Positions 49,446-56,763 of a stretch of 64,000 nt of DNA are shown in pieces. The translations under genes and the position numbers were made by a program. The notes under the pieces were generated by a model that was not told the origin of the DNA, made no database searches, and was given only the letters and a program-made list of their open reading frames with translations. How positions within the stretch are numbered: the first letter of the stretch is position 1; every line of letters begins with the position of its first letter. Source of the stretch: JALZKA01 sp963701205 (GTDB taxonomy: Bacteria; Actinomycetota; Thermoleophilia; Solirubrobacterales; 70-9); NCBI GenBank assembly GCA_963701205.1, contig OY969575.1, positions 124,001-188,000 of the forward strand. The letters run 5' to 3'.

Positions 49446-50252
49446 GTGGAAATCGTTCGGACGCACGGACTCGAGATCGCGTACGAGCGGGTCGGCGAAG
49501 GGCCACCGCTGGTTTTCGTCCACGGCGCTGCGGAGGACGGCCGCATTTGGCGTCCGCAACTTGCCGCACTGAGCAAGGAATTCACGGTCGTCGCCTGGGA
49601 CGAACCGGGGGCGGGTCGTTCGTCGGATCTCCCTTCGGAATTTCAACTTGCCGATTATTCGAGCTGCCTCGCCGCTCTGATCGAGGCGCTCGGGCATGGC
49701 CCCGCACACATCGCTGGCCTCTCCTGGGGCGGCACTGTTGCCCTCGAGCTCTACCGGCACCAGCCTCAGCTCGTCGCAACGCTGATTCTCATCGATACCT
49801 ACGCCGGCTGGAAGGGGTCGCTGCCAGAGGAGGAGGTGCGCGATCGAGTCGCCGGTGCACGCGAGATGCTCGCGGCGACCGCGGATGATTTCGATCCCAC
49901 CCTTCCCGGGCTTTTCGCCGGGGATCCGCCGGCTGAGTTCGTCCCGCTGCTTGGAGAGATCGCTGCCGACGTCCGCCCGGCGAGCGTCGGGACACAGCTA
50001 GGCCTCATGGCCGAGACTGACCAGCGTCACATGCTGCCTGGAATCAGCGTGCCCACGCTGTTGATTTGGGGTCAGCTCGACGCACGTTCGCCGCTCAGCG
50101 TCGCCCACCAATTCGAGGCGGCGATCCCGGATACCCAGCTCGTCGTGATCCCTGGTGCCGGTCACCTCAGCAACCTTGAACGACCCGATCAGGTCAACGC
50201 GGTGGTCGGCGCGTTCTGCCGCCTTCACCCACCGCCGACCTCACAGGGTTAG
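49446..50252 (+). CDS. alpha/beta hydrolase
   Basis: 268 residues from GTG 49446. Oxyanion HG in PLVFVHGAAEDGRIWRPQ, nucleophile elbow GLSWGG (Ser), catalytic Asp in WGQLDARSP and His in PGAGHLSNLERPDQV. Length and the order match serine esterases, lactonases and peroxidases of the fold; substrate unknown. Cytoplasmic, with no signal peptide. Followed by the secreted Cys-rich gene 10 nt later. Confidence 0.85.
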   Translation: MEIVRTHGLEIAYERVGEGPPLVFVHGAAEDGRIWRPQLAALSKEFTVVAWDEPGAGRSSDLPSEFQLADYSSCLAALIEALGHGPAHIAGLSWGGTVALELYRHQPQLVATLILIDTYAGWKGSLPEEEVRDRVAGAREMLAATADDFDPTLPGLFAGDPPAEFVPLLGEIAADVRPASVGTQLGLMAETDQRHMLPGISVPTLLIWGQLDARSPLSVAHQFEAAIPDTQLVVIPGAGHLSNLERPDQVNAVVGAFCRLHPPPTSQG

Positions 50253-50262
50253 GCTCCTGCCG

Positions 50263-50721
50263 GTGAAGACGAGACACCTCGCGATCCTCTTCGTGGCGAC
50301 GCTGCTGGCGGCCCCCGCGAGCGCCTCGGCGTGCTCCTGCGCGAGGACGTCTCCGGAGGAGGCGCTGCGCGGCTCCGACGCCGCCGTGATCGCAAAGCTC
50401 CGCAAGGTCACTCCACGGAACGAGGACCAAAACGGCCGGGCCGACTTCACCTATCGCATCCGCCGGGTCTTCAAGGGGCGCCAGCAATACGAGCTCCACG
50501 CCGGCAGGAAGCTGGTCATCGAGAGTTATCTGAGCAGCGCGACCTGCGGCCTGCCACAACGAAAGCGGCTCTACGGGCTGCTGCTCTACGAGACGCGCCG
50601 AGGCCTCAGCTCCAACCTTTGTTCCCTGATGACTCCGAAGCGGCTGCGCCGGACCGCGGAGGCCCGCGGGGAGCGCCAGGGTGCGCAGTTCGGTCGCGGC
50701 GCACCTTGTCGCAAGACGTGA
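50263..50721 (+). CDS. secreted cysteine-rich protein (NTR/TIMP-like)
   Basis: 152 residues from GTG 50263. Signal peptide VKTRHLAILFVATLLAAPAS then ASACSCARTSPEEALRGSDA: after cleavage the mature protein would begin with CSCA, the hallmark of netrin/TIMP-like domains. The body has ADFTYRIRRVFKGRQQYELH, a YLSSATCGLPQRKRLYGLLL segment and SSNLCSLMT, giving five or six Cys likely in disulfides. The role of bacterial members is unknown. Its stop overlaps the next start (GTGA). Confidence 0.7.
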   Translation: MKTRHLAILFVATLLAAPASASACSCARTSPEEALRGSDAAVIAKLRKVTPRNEDQNGRADFTYRIRRVFKGRQQYELHAGRKLVIESYLSSATCGLPQRKRLYGLLLYETRRGLSSNLCSLMTPKRLRRTAEARGERQGAQFGRGAPCRKT

Positions 50722-51620
50722 ATCGTGGCGGCCTGACCGACCGCGTAGCCGCGTGGCGGGATTCAGGCGGGCACGAGGACGTCCGTGGCAATCAGATCTT
50801 TACCCGCGCCGCTGCTGAAAACGCAAGCGATCCGGTGTTGGTCCTGCTGCACGGGTTTCCATCCAGCTCGTATGACTTCCGCGCCCTCCTGCCGTTGCTG
50901 GGGGATCGTCCCAGCCTTTGTTTTGACTTCCTAGGATTCGGCCTGTCCGACAAGCCTCGCGATCACACCTACAGCCTCTTCGATCAGGCCGATCTAGCGG
51001 AGGAGCTGATTTGCCGCCGCTTTCCCGATCGCTCGATCTTCGTGCTGGCCCACGACATGGGTACTTCTGTCGCGACCGAGCTGATGGCCCGCGACATTGA
51101 CGGCGAGCTTGGCTTCGAACTGACCGGGGCCCTGCTTTTCAACGGCAGCATCGTCTTGGACCGGGCCTCGCTGACCCCCGCGCAGAAGCTGCTGCGCTCG
51201 CGCGTCGGACCGCTTGCCGCCAGGCTCGCGAACAGGCCCGTGTTCGCGAGGGAATTCGCGGCGATCTTCTCCGCGGCCCATCCGCTTGACGATGCCGAGC
51301 TTGCCGACCAGTGGGCGCTTGTCTGCCACAACGGCGGCCGCACCCTTGGGCACCGGCTCGTCCACTACCTCGGCGAACGCGTGGAGCACGCACCGCGCTG
51401 GCATGGCGCGATCAGCGATTGGCCACGGCCCCTTCACCTCGCCTGGGGCCTTCGGGACCCGGTTGCAACGACATTCGTCCTTGACGCCGTTTGCGAACTC
51501 CGACCTGGCGTCGAAGTCTCGAGGCTCGCCGATCTTGGCCACTACCCACAACTCGAAGACCCCGGGGCCCTGCTTGCGCCAATTGAGCGAGCGCTTCAGG
51601 TATCGACCGGCCGCACATGA
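50718..51620 (+). CDS. alpha/beta hydrolase of the haloalkane dehalogenase / epoxide hydrolase type
   Basis: 300 residues from GTG 50718 (overlapping the previous stop); the longer frame from 50331 runs through the secreted gene and is rejected. HG motif LVLLHGFPSSSYDFRAL, FLGFGLSDKP, and an elbow with Asp as nucleophile, VLAHDMGTSVATEL, which separates it from serine hydrolases and points to dehalogenases or epoxide hydrolases. Catalytic Asp region LAWGLRDPVATTFV and His in LADLGHYPQLEDPG. The HDMG form (HDWG in known dehalogenases) means the halide-binding Trp is not at that place, so dehalogenation is uncertain. Confidence 0.82.
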   Translation: MNRGGLTDRVAAWRDSGGHEDVRGNQIFTRAAAENASDPVLVLLHGFPSSSYDFRALLPLLGDRPSLCFDFLGFGLSDKPRDHTYSLFDQADLAEELICRRFPDRSIFVLAHDMGTSVATELMARDIDGELGFELTGALLFNGSIVLDRASLTPAQKLLRSRVGPLAARLANRPVFAREFAAIFSAAHPLDDAELADQWALVCHNGGRTLGHRLVHYLGERVEHAPRWHGAISDWPRPLHLAWGLRDPVATTFVLDAVCELRPGVEVSRLADLGHYPQLEDPGALLAPIERALQVSTGRT

Positions 51621-51643
51621 GTGGGGCGTAGATTGGTTGGGCG

Positions 51644-52634
51644 ATGATCGCCTCTACCCCACTCGCGATCGAGGCGACTGGCCTTGCCAAGAGCTTCGGC
51701 GATACGAAAGCCGTTGACGGCGTCAACCTCGTGGTCCAGCCTGGGTCCGTTTACGGGGTCCTCGGGCCGAACGGCGCGGGCAAGACGACGACAATCCGGA
51801 TGCTGGCGACGCTGCTGAAGCCAGATGCGGGATCGGCGCGGGTGTTCGGCCATGACGTTGTCAGCGAGTCTGGAGCCGTGCGTGAACTCGTCAGCCTGAC
51901 GGGTCAAATCGCTTCCGTTGACGAGGACCTGACGGGCCGCGAGAATCTCGTCCTGTTGGGACTACTACTTGGGCTCAGACGCGCGACGGCGAAGCGCGCG
52001 CGCCGACGAGTTGCTTGACGCCTTTGGCCTGACCGAAGCCGCCAGCCGTCTGGTCAAGCACTACTCGGGCGGCATGAGGCGGCGCCTCGACCTTGCCGCC
52101 AGCATCGTTGTCACGCCGCGGCTGATGTTCCTTGACGAGCCAACCACCGGGCTCGATCCGCGCTCACGTAACCACGTGTGGGAAATCATCCGGGCACTTG
52201 TCGCGGAGGGGACCACGATCCTGCTCTGTACGCAGTACCTGGACGAGGCGGATCAGCTGGCTGACGGAATCGCCGTAATCGATCATGGACGGGTGATCGC
52301 CGAGGGAACCCCCGGCCAGCTCAAGGCGTCGGTCGGTTCCGGCGCGCTCCACGTCCGGTTGCTCGACCCCGAGAATCGAGCGGAAGCGGTCCGGCTGCTT
52401 GCGGGCTCGCTCGAAAATATCCAGCTTGAATCCGACCCGACAGCATTTTCGGCGCCTTGTGCCGATGCTGACCGTGGCGCTGCCGCGGTCAGCACGCTGA
52501 CCAGCGCGGGGATCGGCATCGCCGATTTCTCGCTCGGGCAGCCGAGCCTTGACGAGGTGTTTCTGGCTATCACCGGCCATCCTGCTGAGGACGGCGAGAC
52601 CGAGTCGTTGACGATTGGAGACAAAGCGCCATGA
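51644..52634 (+). CDS. ABC exporter ATP-binding protein (DrrA type), one frameshift
   Basis: ATP-binding subunit of a two-gene exporter. First frame (51644-52018): IEATGLAKSFGDTKAVDGVN, Walker A LGPNGAGKTTTIRML, Q-loop LTGQIASVDEDLTGRENL. Second frame (51969-52634): LLDAFGLTEAASRLVKHYSG, signature YSGGMRRRLDLA, Walker B LMFLDEPTTGLDPRSR, and the DrrA-type C-terminal domain ending SLDEVFLAITG. One extra base in the GCGCGCGCG run near 52000 separates them, a classic place for an indel error. A TAGATT box ends 9 nt before the ATG. Overlaps the permease start. Confidence 0.88.
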
Positions 52635-53479
52635 GCGAACCGGCGACAGCCGTGGACCCGCCTGAACTGAGCGCCGAGGATGCTGCCCTTCGTAAGGCGC
52701 TGGCCTCCACCCCGCGCCCGCCGACGGCGAGTGCCCGGTCGGCGACAATGGCGTTCGGCTGGCGCGGCATGCTGAAGATCAAGCACGTGCCGGAACAGCT
52801 CCTCGACGTCACAATCACCCCGGTGTTTTTCCTGGTGATGTTCACCTACCTGTTCGGCGGAGCCATCGCCGGCTCGACCGGGGACTACCTCCAATACATC
52901 CTCCCGGGCGTGCTGGTTCAGACGGTTCTGTTTACGACCGTGTATTCCGGCGTAGCGTTGAACGTCGACCGCACCAAGGGCGTCGTCGATCGATTCCGCT
53001 CACTTCCTATCTGGCCGGCGGCGCCGCTAGCCGGAGCGTTGCTGGGCGACAGCGTGCGCTACGTGCTTGCCGGAACGGTGACCATTGTGCTCGGCCTGAT
53101 CTTGGGCTTCCGCCCTGACGGTGGACTTGTGGGGGTCCTCGCCACGCTGGGGTTGGTGGTGGTATTCGCCTTTGGAATGTCGTGGATCTTCACCACGGTC
53201 GGGCTCCTGCTGCGGTCGCCGAACGCGGTTATGAACGCAGGATTTGAGGGGATCTTCCCGCTGATCTTCCTCTCGAACATATTCGTTAAGCCCGAGACGT
53301 TGCCGACAGGCCTCAAGGCGTTCGTAGACGTCAACCCAATCTCGATCCTTACGGACGCTTCACGTGGATTGATGGCGGGTAACCCGGATGGAGGTGACAT
53401 CCTGATCGTGCTTGCTGTGGCGGCTGCGATCACAGCAGTATTTGCGCCGCTTACTACCCATCTATACCGCCGGGCATAG
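52631..53479 (+). CDS. ABC exporter permease (DrrB type)
   Basis: 282 residues with an N-terminal extension of 50 residues rich in Ala/Pro, then six membrane segments (FFLVMFTYLFGGAIAGSTGD, YILPGVLVQTVLFTTVYSGV, VLAGTVTIVLGLILGF, LATLGLVVVFAFGMSWIFTT, AGFEGIFPLIFLSNIFVKPE, VLAVAAAITAVFAPL). ABC-2 permease signature VDRFRSLPIWPAAPLAGALL. Partner of the ATPase 4 nt upstream (ATGA overlap). Likely exports a hydrophobic compound; substrate unknown. Confidence 0.9.
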   Translation: MSEPATAVDPPELSAEDAALRKALASTPRPPTASARSATMAFGWRGMLKIKHVPEQLLDVTITPVFFLVMFTYLFGGAIAGSTGDYLQYILPGVLVQTVLFTTVYSGVALNVDRTKGVVDRFRSLPIWPAAPLAGALLGDSVRYVLAGTVTIVLGLILGFRPDGGLVGVLATLGLVVVFAFGMSWIFTTVGLLLRSPNAVMNAGFEGIFPLIFLSNIFVKPETLPTGLKAFVDVNPISILTDASRGLMAGNPDGGDILIVLAVAAAITAVFAPLTTHLYRRA

Positions 53480-53499
53480 CCAGACGTGAACCGATAGCG

Positions 53500-53516
53500 A
53501 TACCCTCCCAGGGTAT
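53500..53516. promoter_or_regulatory. CsoR-type operator overlapping the csoR-like start codon
   Basis: ATACCCTCCCAGGGTAT: 7-bp perfect arms around CCC. The A/T-flanked C-run facing a G-run is the form of CsoR/FrmR-family operators. It covers the start codon of the regulator gene and a GATACC -10-like box, so bound repressor would block its own promoter. Confidence 0.6.
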
Positions 53517-53802
53517 GGCAGATCAAGCCCCGGGCTACATCGCAGACAAGGAAGCGCTTCGCAAGCGCCTGCGCCGGATCGCCGGACAGGTTGGCGGCAT
53601 CGAGCGAATGGTTGATGACGAGCGCTACTGCATCGAGATCCTGACTCAGGTCTCCGCCGCCCAGGCGGCGCTTGACAGGGTCTCGCTGACGCTCCTTGAC
53701 GACCACACTCGCCACTGTGTGATCGGCGCCGAGGACGGCGAGCGCGAAGCGTTGACCACAGAGATGATGGACGCCGTCGGGCGCCTGCTGCGAAGCCGCT
53801 AG
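53515..53802 (+). CDS. CsoR-family metal-sensing transcriptional repressor
   Basis: 95 residues. All-helical CsoR/RcnR/FrmR family: LRKRLRRIAGQVGGIERMVD, then C39 in DERYCIEIL and H64/C68 in DDHTRHCVIG. The C-H-C set with spacings 25 and 4 is that of copper(I)-sensing CsoR, not of formaldehyde-sensing FrmR. Cytoplasmic tetramer that releases DNA on metal binding. Its own operator lies at its start; neighbours are two DrrAB-type exporters rather than a copper ATPase, so the regulated process is unclear. Confidence 0.88.
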   Translation: MADQAPGYIADKEALRKRLRRIAGQVGGIERMVDDERYCIEILTQVSAAQAALDRVSLTLLDDHTRHCVIGAEDGEREALTTEMMDAVGRLLRSR

Positions 53803-53861
53803 CGAACGCTCCGCATCTCCCAAATCGGACGCGTAGGCGCCTCGCTACCTTCAATTGCCTG

Positions 53862-54842
53862 ATGTCATCGCAGCTCGCAGTCGAGGCAAAAGGCCTACGC
53901 AAGACCTACAAGGACGTCGAGGCCCTCTGCGGCGTCGACCTGAGCGTCGAGCGCGGAAGCGTGCTTGGAATCCTCGGTCCTAACGGCGCTGGCAAGACGA
54001 CGGCTGTGCGGATCCTGACAACCCTCCTGCCCCCCAGCGGCGGCAGCGCTCAGGTCATGGGCCTCGACGTGGTTGCGGATGCGAAGCAGCTGCGATCCCA
54101 GATCGGCCTGGCCGGGCAGTACGCGGCGGTGGACGAGAACCTGACCGGATTCGAGAACCTGGAGATGGTCGGTCGGCTCTACCACCTCGGTCGTCCCAAG
54201 GCGATAGCGCGGGCCCGAACCCTGCTCGACCGCTTCGAGCTCGATGAGGCCGCTGATCGGCTGGTCAAGACCTACTCCGGCGGCATGCGCCGCCGCCTGG
54301 ACCTCGCCGCGGCATTGGTCGCTGACCCGCCTGTGATCTTCCTCGACGAGCCCACCACCGGCCTCGATCCGCGGAGTCGCGTACGCCTCTGGGAAACGAT
54401 CGAAGACCTCGTCGGCGAGGGCACGACCGTCCTGTTGACGACCCAATACCTGGACGAAGCCGACCGGCTCGCCGACCAGATTGTCGTCCTTGATCACGGC
54501 CACAAGATCGCGGAAGGCACCGCTGACGAGCTCAAGCAAACGATCGGCGGCGAGCGGATCGAAGTCAGGCTCAGCGATCCGACCCAATCCGGCGCCGCCA
54601 TCGCCGCCCTGACGGCGATGGCTTCGGATGCGCCCAGCGCCGAGGGCAAGCTCGTCAGCCTGCCGATCGCCCATCGCAACGGCTCGATTGCCGGCGTGGT
54701 CAGGCGGCTCGACGGCGCCGGCGTTGGCATTGACGACGTGGCCATCCACACACCGACGCTTGACGATGTCTTCATCTCGCTGACCGGCCGCGCCGCCGAG
54801 CCGGAGACGGAAGTAGACGGGGACGATGGGACAGGACGATGA
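53862..54842 (+). CDS. ABC exporter ATP-binding protein (DrrA type)
   Basis: 326 residues: VEAKGLRKTYKDVEALCGVD, Walker A LGPNGAGKTTAVRIL, signature YSGGMRRRLDLA, Walker B VIFLDEPTTGLDPRSRVRLW, and the DrrA C-terminal domain ending TLDDVFISLTGRAAE. A paralogue of the ATPase at 51644, and intact. A TACCTT box ends 10 nt before the ATG. Overlaps its permease by 4 nt. Confidence 0.93.
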   Translation: MSSQLAVEAKGLRKTYKDVEALCGVDLSVERGSVLGILGPNGAGKTTAVRILTTLLPPSGGSAQVMGLDVVADAKQLRSQIGLAGQYAAVDENLTGFENLEMVGRLYHLGRPKAIARARTLLDRFELDEAADRLVKTYSGGMRRRLDLAAALVADPPVIFLDEPTTGLDPRSRVRLWETIEDLVGEGTTVLLTTQYLDEADRLADQIVVLDHGHKIAEGTADELKQTIGGERIEVRLSDPTQSGAAIAALTAMASDAPSAEGKLVSLPIAHRNGSIAGVVRRLDGAGVGIDDVAIHTPTLDDVFISLTGRAAEPETEVDGDDGTGR

Positions 54843-55618
54843 GCGGCGCCCGCAATGTTGTCGAAGACACCCTGGTCCTTGCCCAGCGCAACCTGATCAG
54901 GATCATCCGAGCCCCCGATCTGCTCTTGGCGTTCACGCTGCAGCCGATCATGTTCGTGTTGCTCTTCGTCTACGTCTTCGGCGGCGCGATCCAGGTGCCG
55001 GACAATTTCAGCGGCTACGCCGACTTCCTGATTCCGGGAATCATCGTCCAGACGATGTCGTTCGGGGGCTTCGCGACCGCGCTCGGCCTCTCCGAGGATT
55101 TGAAGCTGGGCCTGATCGACCGCTTCCGCTCGCTGCCGATGGCCCCTTCCGCGGTGCTGGGTGGCCGCACGACCGCCGACATCGCGACAAACCTGCTCTC
55201 CCTGGTGATGATGGTCGGCGTCGGCCTGGCGGTCGGCTTTGGATTCTCGACGGGCGTCGGCAAGGTTCTGATCGGGGTGCTGCTGATGATGCTCTTCGGT
55301 TATGCCTTCTCATGGGTGTTCGCCTACATCGGCCTGATCTCGTCCTCGCCCGAGGCCGCCAACTCCTATGGCTTCATGACCATCTTTCCGCTGACCTTCA
55401 TCTCATCGGCCTTCGTGCCCGTCGAGTCGATGCCCGCGGCGCTGGAGGCGTTCGCCAACGCGAACCCGTTCACGACGACGGTTGACGCACTTCGCCACCT
55501 CTGGCAGGGGGCGCCCGCGAACTCCGATGTCTACATGGCGTTCATCTGGACCGCTGCGATCGCGGTCGCGTTCATGCTGATCGCGACGAACAAGTACCGC
55601 AAGACCGTCAACCGCTAG
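54839..55618 (+). CDS. ABC exporter permease (DrrB type)
   Basis: 259 residues, six membrane segments; ABC-2 features LLAFTLQPIMFVLLFVYVFG, GIIVQTMSFGGFATALGLSE, LIDRFRSLPMAPSAVLGGRT, YAFSWVFAYIGLISSSPEAA and FPLTFISSAFVPVESMPAAL. Lacks the N-terminal extension of the permease at 52631. With the ATPase upstream it forms a second complete exporter of the same type. Confidence 0.93.
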   Translation: MSGARNVVEDTLVLAQRNLIRIIRAPDLLLAFTLQPIMFVLLFVYVFGGAIQVPDNFSGYADFLIPGIIVQTMSFGGFATALGLSEDLKLGLIDRFRSLPMAPSAVLGGRTTADIATNLLSLVMMVGVGLAVGFGFSTGVGKVLIGVLLMMLFGYAFSWVFAYIGLISSSPEAANSYGFMTIFPLTFISSAFVPVESMPAALEAFANANPFTTTVDALRHLWQGAPANSDVYMAFIWTAAIAVAFMLIATNKYRKTVNR

Positions 55619-55625
55619 CGATCCC

Positions 55626-55631
55626 TAGGCT
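55626..55631 (+). promoter_or_regulatory. -10 box TAGGCT of the EamA gene
   Basis: TAGGCT ends 6 nt before the ATG at 55638; leaderless spacing. Confidence 0.45.
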
Positions 55632-55637
55632 CGGCCG

Positions 55638-56492
55638 ATGAGCGGTCGCGGCACGGCAACCGGGCTCGTCTTAGGCGGCGTCCTCTCCGTGCAGGTGGGC
55701 GCGGCGCTAGCGACCACACTCTTTGACGAGATCGGTGCGGGCGGCACCGTCTTTTTGCGCATCGGGCTGGCGGCTCTCATCCTGGTCGCGATCTGGCGAC
55801 CGCCGTTGGGGCTCGTTCGGGCCGCGGGCGGGCGGCATATTCTGCTGCTGGGCATCGCTCTCGCGGGCATGAACCTGAGCTTTTACGAGGCGCTCGACCG
55901 GATCCCGCTTGGGATCGCCGTCACGCTTGAATTCGTCGGCCCGCTTGCGGTCGCGCTTTTGGGGTCAAGGCAGCGGCGAGACCTGATCTGGGTCGCGCTG
56001 GCCGTCTGCGGTCTCGTGCTCCTGGCTCCGGTTCCAGGTTCCGCACTTGACACTGCGGGCGTTCTGCTGGCCCTGCTCGCTGGCTGCTTTTGGGGCGTCT
56101 ACATCGTGCTGACGGCGCGTGTCGGGCAGTCCTTCTCAGGCGGCGCGGGCCTGGCCCTGGCGATGGTTGTGGCGGCCGTGCTTGTGCTTCCAACGGGTGT
56201 GATTGAAGGCGGCAGCGAGCTCCTCAGCGGCGCTGTCCTGGCCGCGGGCCTGGCGGTGGCACTGCTTAGTTCCGCTATTCCCTACTCGGTTGAGATGGAG
56301 GCGCTGCGGCGACTGCCCGAATCAACCTTTGGTGTCCTGATGAGCCTGGAACCGGCTGTGGCGGCAACGGTCGGGTTCATCGGCCTCAGCCAAGGTCTGG
56401 CCCTGCGTGAGGTCGTGGCGATCGGCTTTGTCCTCGCCGCTTCCGCAGGGGTGCTCCGTGCCGCCGGCACCCCGCGAGCACCCGAGGCCTAA
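55638..56492 (+). CDS. EamA/RhaT-family (DMT) transporter
   Basis: 284 residues with ten membrane segments in two EamA repeats: LVLGGVLSVQVGAALATTLF, FLRIGLAALILVAIW, GMNLSFYEALDRIPLGIAVT-LEFVGPLAVALLGS in the first; GVLLALLAGCFWGVYIVLTA, SSAIPYSVEMEALRRLPEST and LMSLEPAVAATVGFIGLSQG in the second. The signature around the paired EALxxIPLGIAVTLEF segments is that of RhtA-like amino-acid and metabolite exporters; substrate unassigned. Confidence 0.88.
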   Translation: MSGRGTATGLVLGGVLSVQVGAALATTLFDEIGAGGTVFLRIGLAALILVAIWRPPLGLVRAAGGRHILLLGIALAGMNLSFYEALDRIPLGIAVTLEFVGPLAVALLGSRQRRDLIWVALAVCGLVLLAPVPGSALDTAGVLLALLAGCFWGVYIVLTARVGQSFSGGAGLALAMVVAAVLVLPTGVIEGGSELLSGAVLAAGLAVALLSSAIPYSVEMEALRRLPESTFGVLMSLEPAVAATVGFIGLSQGLALREVVAIGFVLAASAGVLRAAGTPRAPEA

Positions 56493-56498
56493 CGCCAG

Positions 56499-56699
56499 CT
56501 AACGCGGTCCCTTTGCTGCCGGCTGGCCCTTTCGGCGAGGCTCATATCCAGGACATGCGGCAACCGGCAGCGGTGGATAGCGCGGGAACCGGGAGTCGTT
56601 GGCAGCCCGCGCGCAGAGCGAGAACGTGGAACCGCGCGTGTTGTCAATCAACCGTTGGTGGCGGCACGAATCGCAGAGCCCTCCCGGTGGCTTGGTCAC
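56499..56699 (-). CDS. small cysteine-containing protein
   Basis: 66 residues from GTG 56699, with a TAGGCT -10 box (56706-56711, minus strand) 6 nt before it. Sequence features: GGLCDSCRHQRLIDNTRGST, FSLCARAANDSRFPRYPPLP and VAACPGYEP. The C-x2-C...C...C set suggests one bound zinc. I recognise the 'CDSCxHQRxxxNTRGSxFSLC' pattern from small actinobacterial proteins of unknown function. It converges on the EamA gene (6-nt gap). Confidence 0.7.
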   Translation of the reverse strand: MTKPPGGLCDSCRHQRLIDNTRGSTFSLCARAANDSRFPRYPPLPVAACPGYEPRRKGQPAAKGPR

Positions 56700-56705
56700 G
56701 GCACC

Positions 56706-56711
56706 AGCCTA
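56706..56711 (-). promoter_or_regulatory. -10 box TAGGCT of the small Cys protein gene
   Basis: TAGGCT on the minus strand ends 6 nt before the GTG at 56699. Confidence 0.4.
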
Positions 56712-56747
56712 GGGGTGAAGCGGTCAGGGCCTCAATACTTCACTTTG

Positions 56748-56753
56748 TATAGT
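56748..56753 (+). promoter_or_regulatory. -10 box TATAGT of the ABC exporter pair
   Basis: TATAGT ends 10 nt before the ATG at 56764. No clear -35 box. Confidence 0.45.
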
Positions 56754-56763
56754 CAGGTCCTCG

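Noticed and set aside
50331..50717. N-terminal extension of the Asp-nucleophile hydrolase
   Set aside because: This frame runs through the secreted Cys-rich gene and gives Arg/Pro-rich nonsense; the GTG at 50718 fits the fold start.
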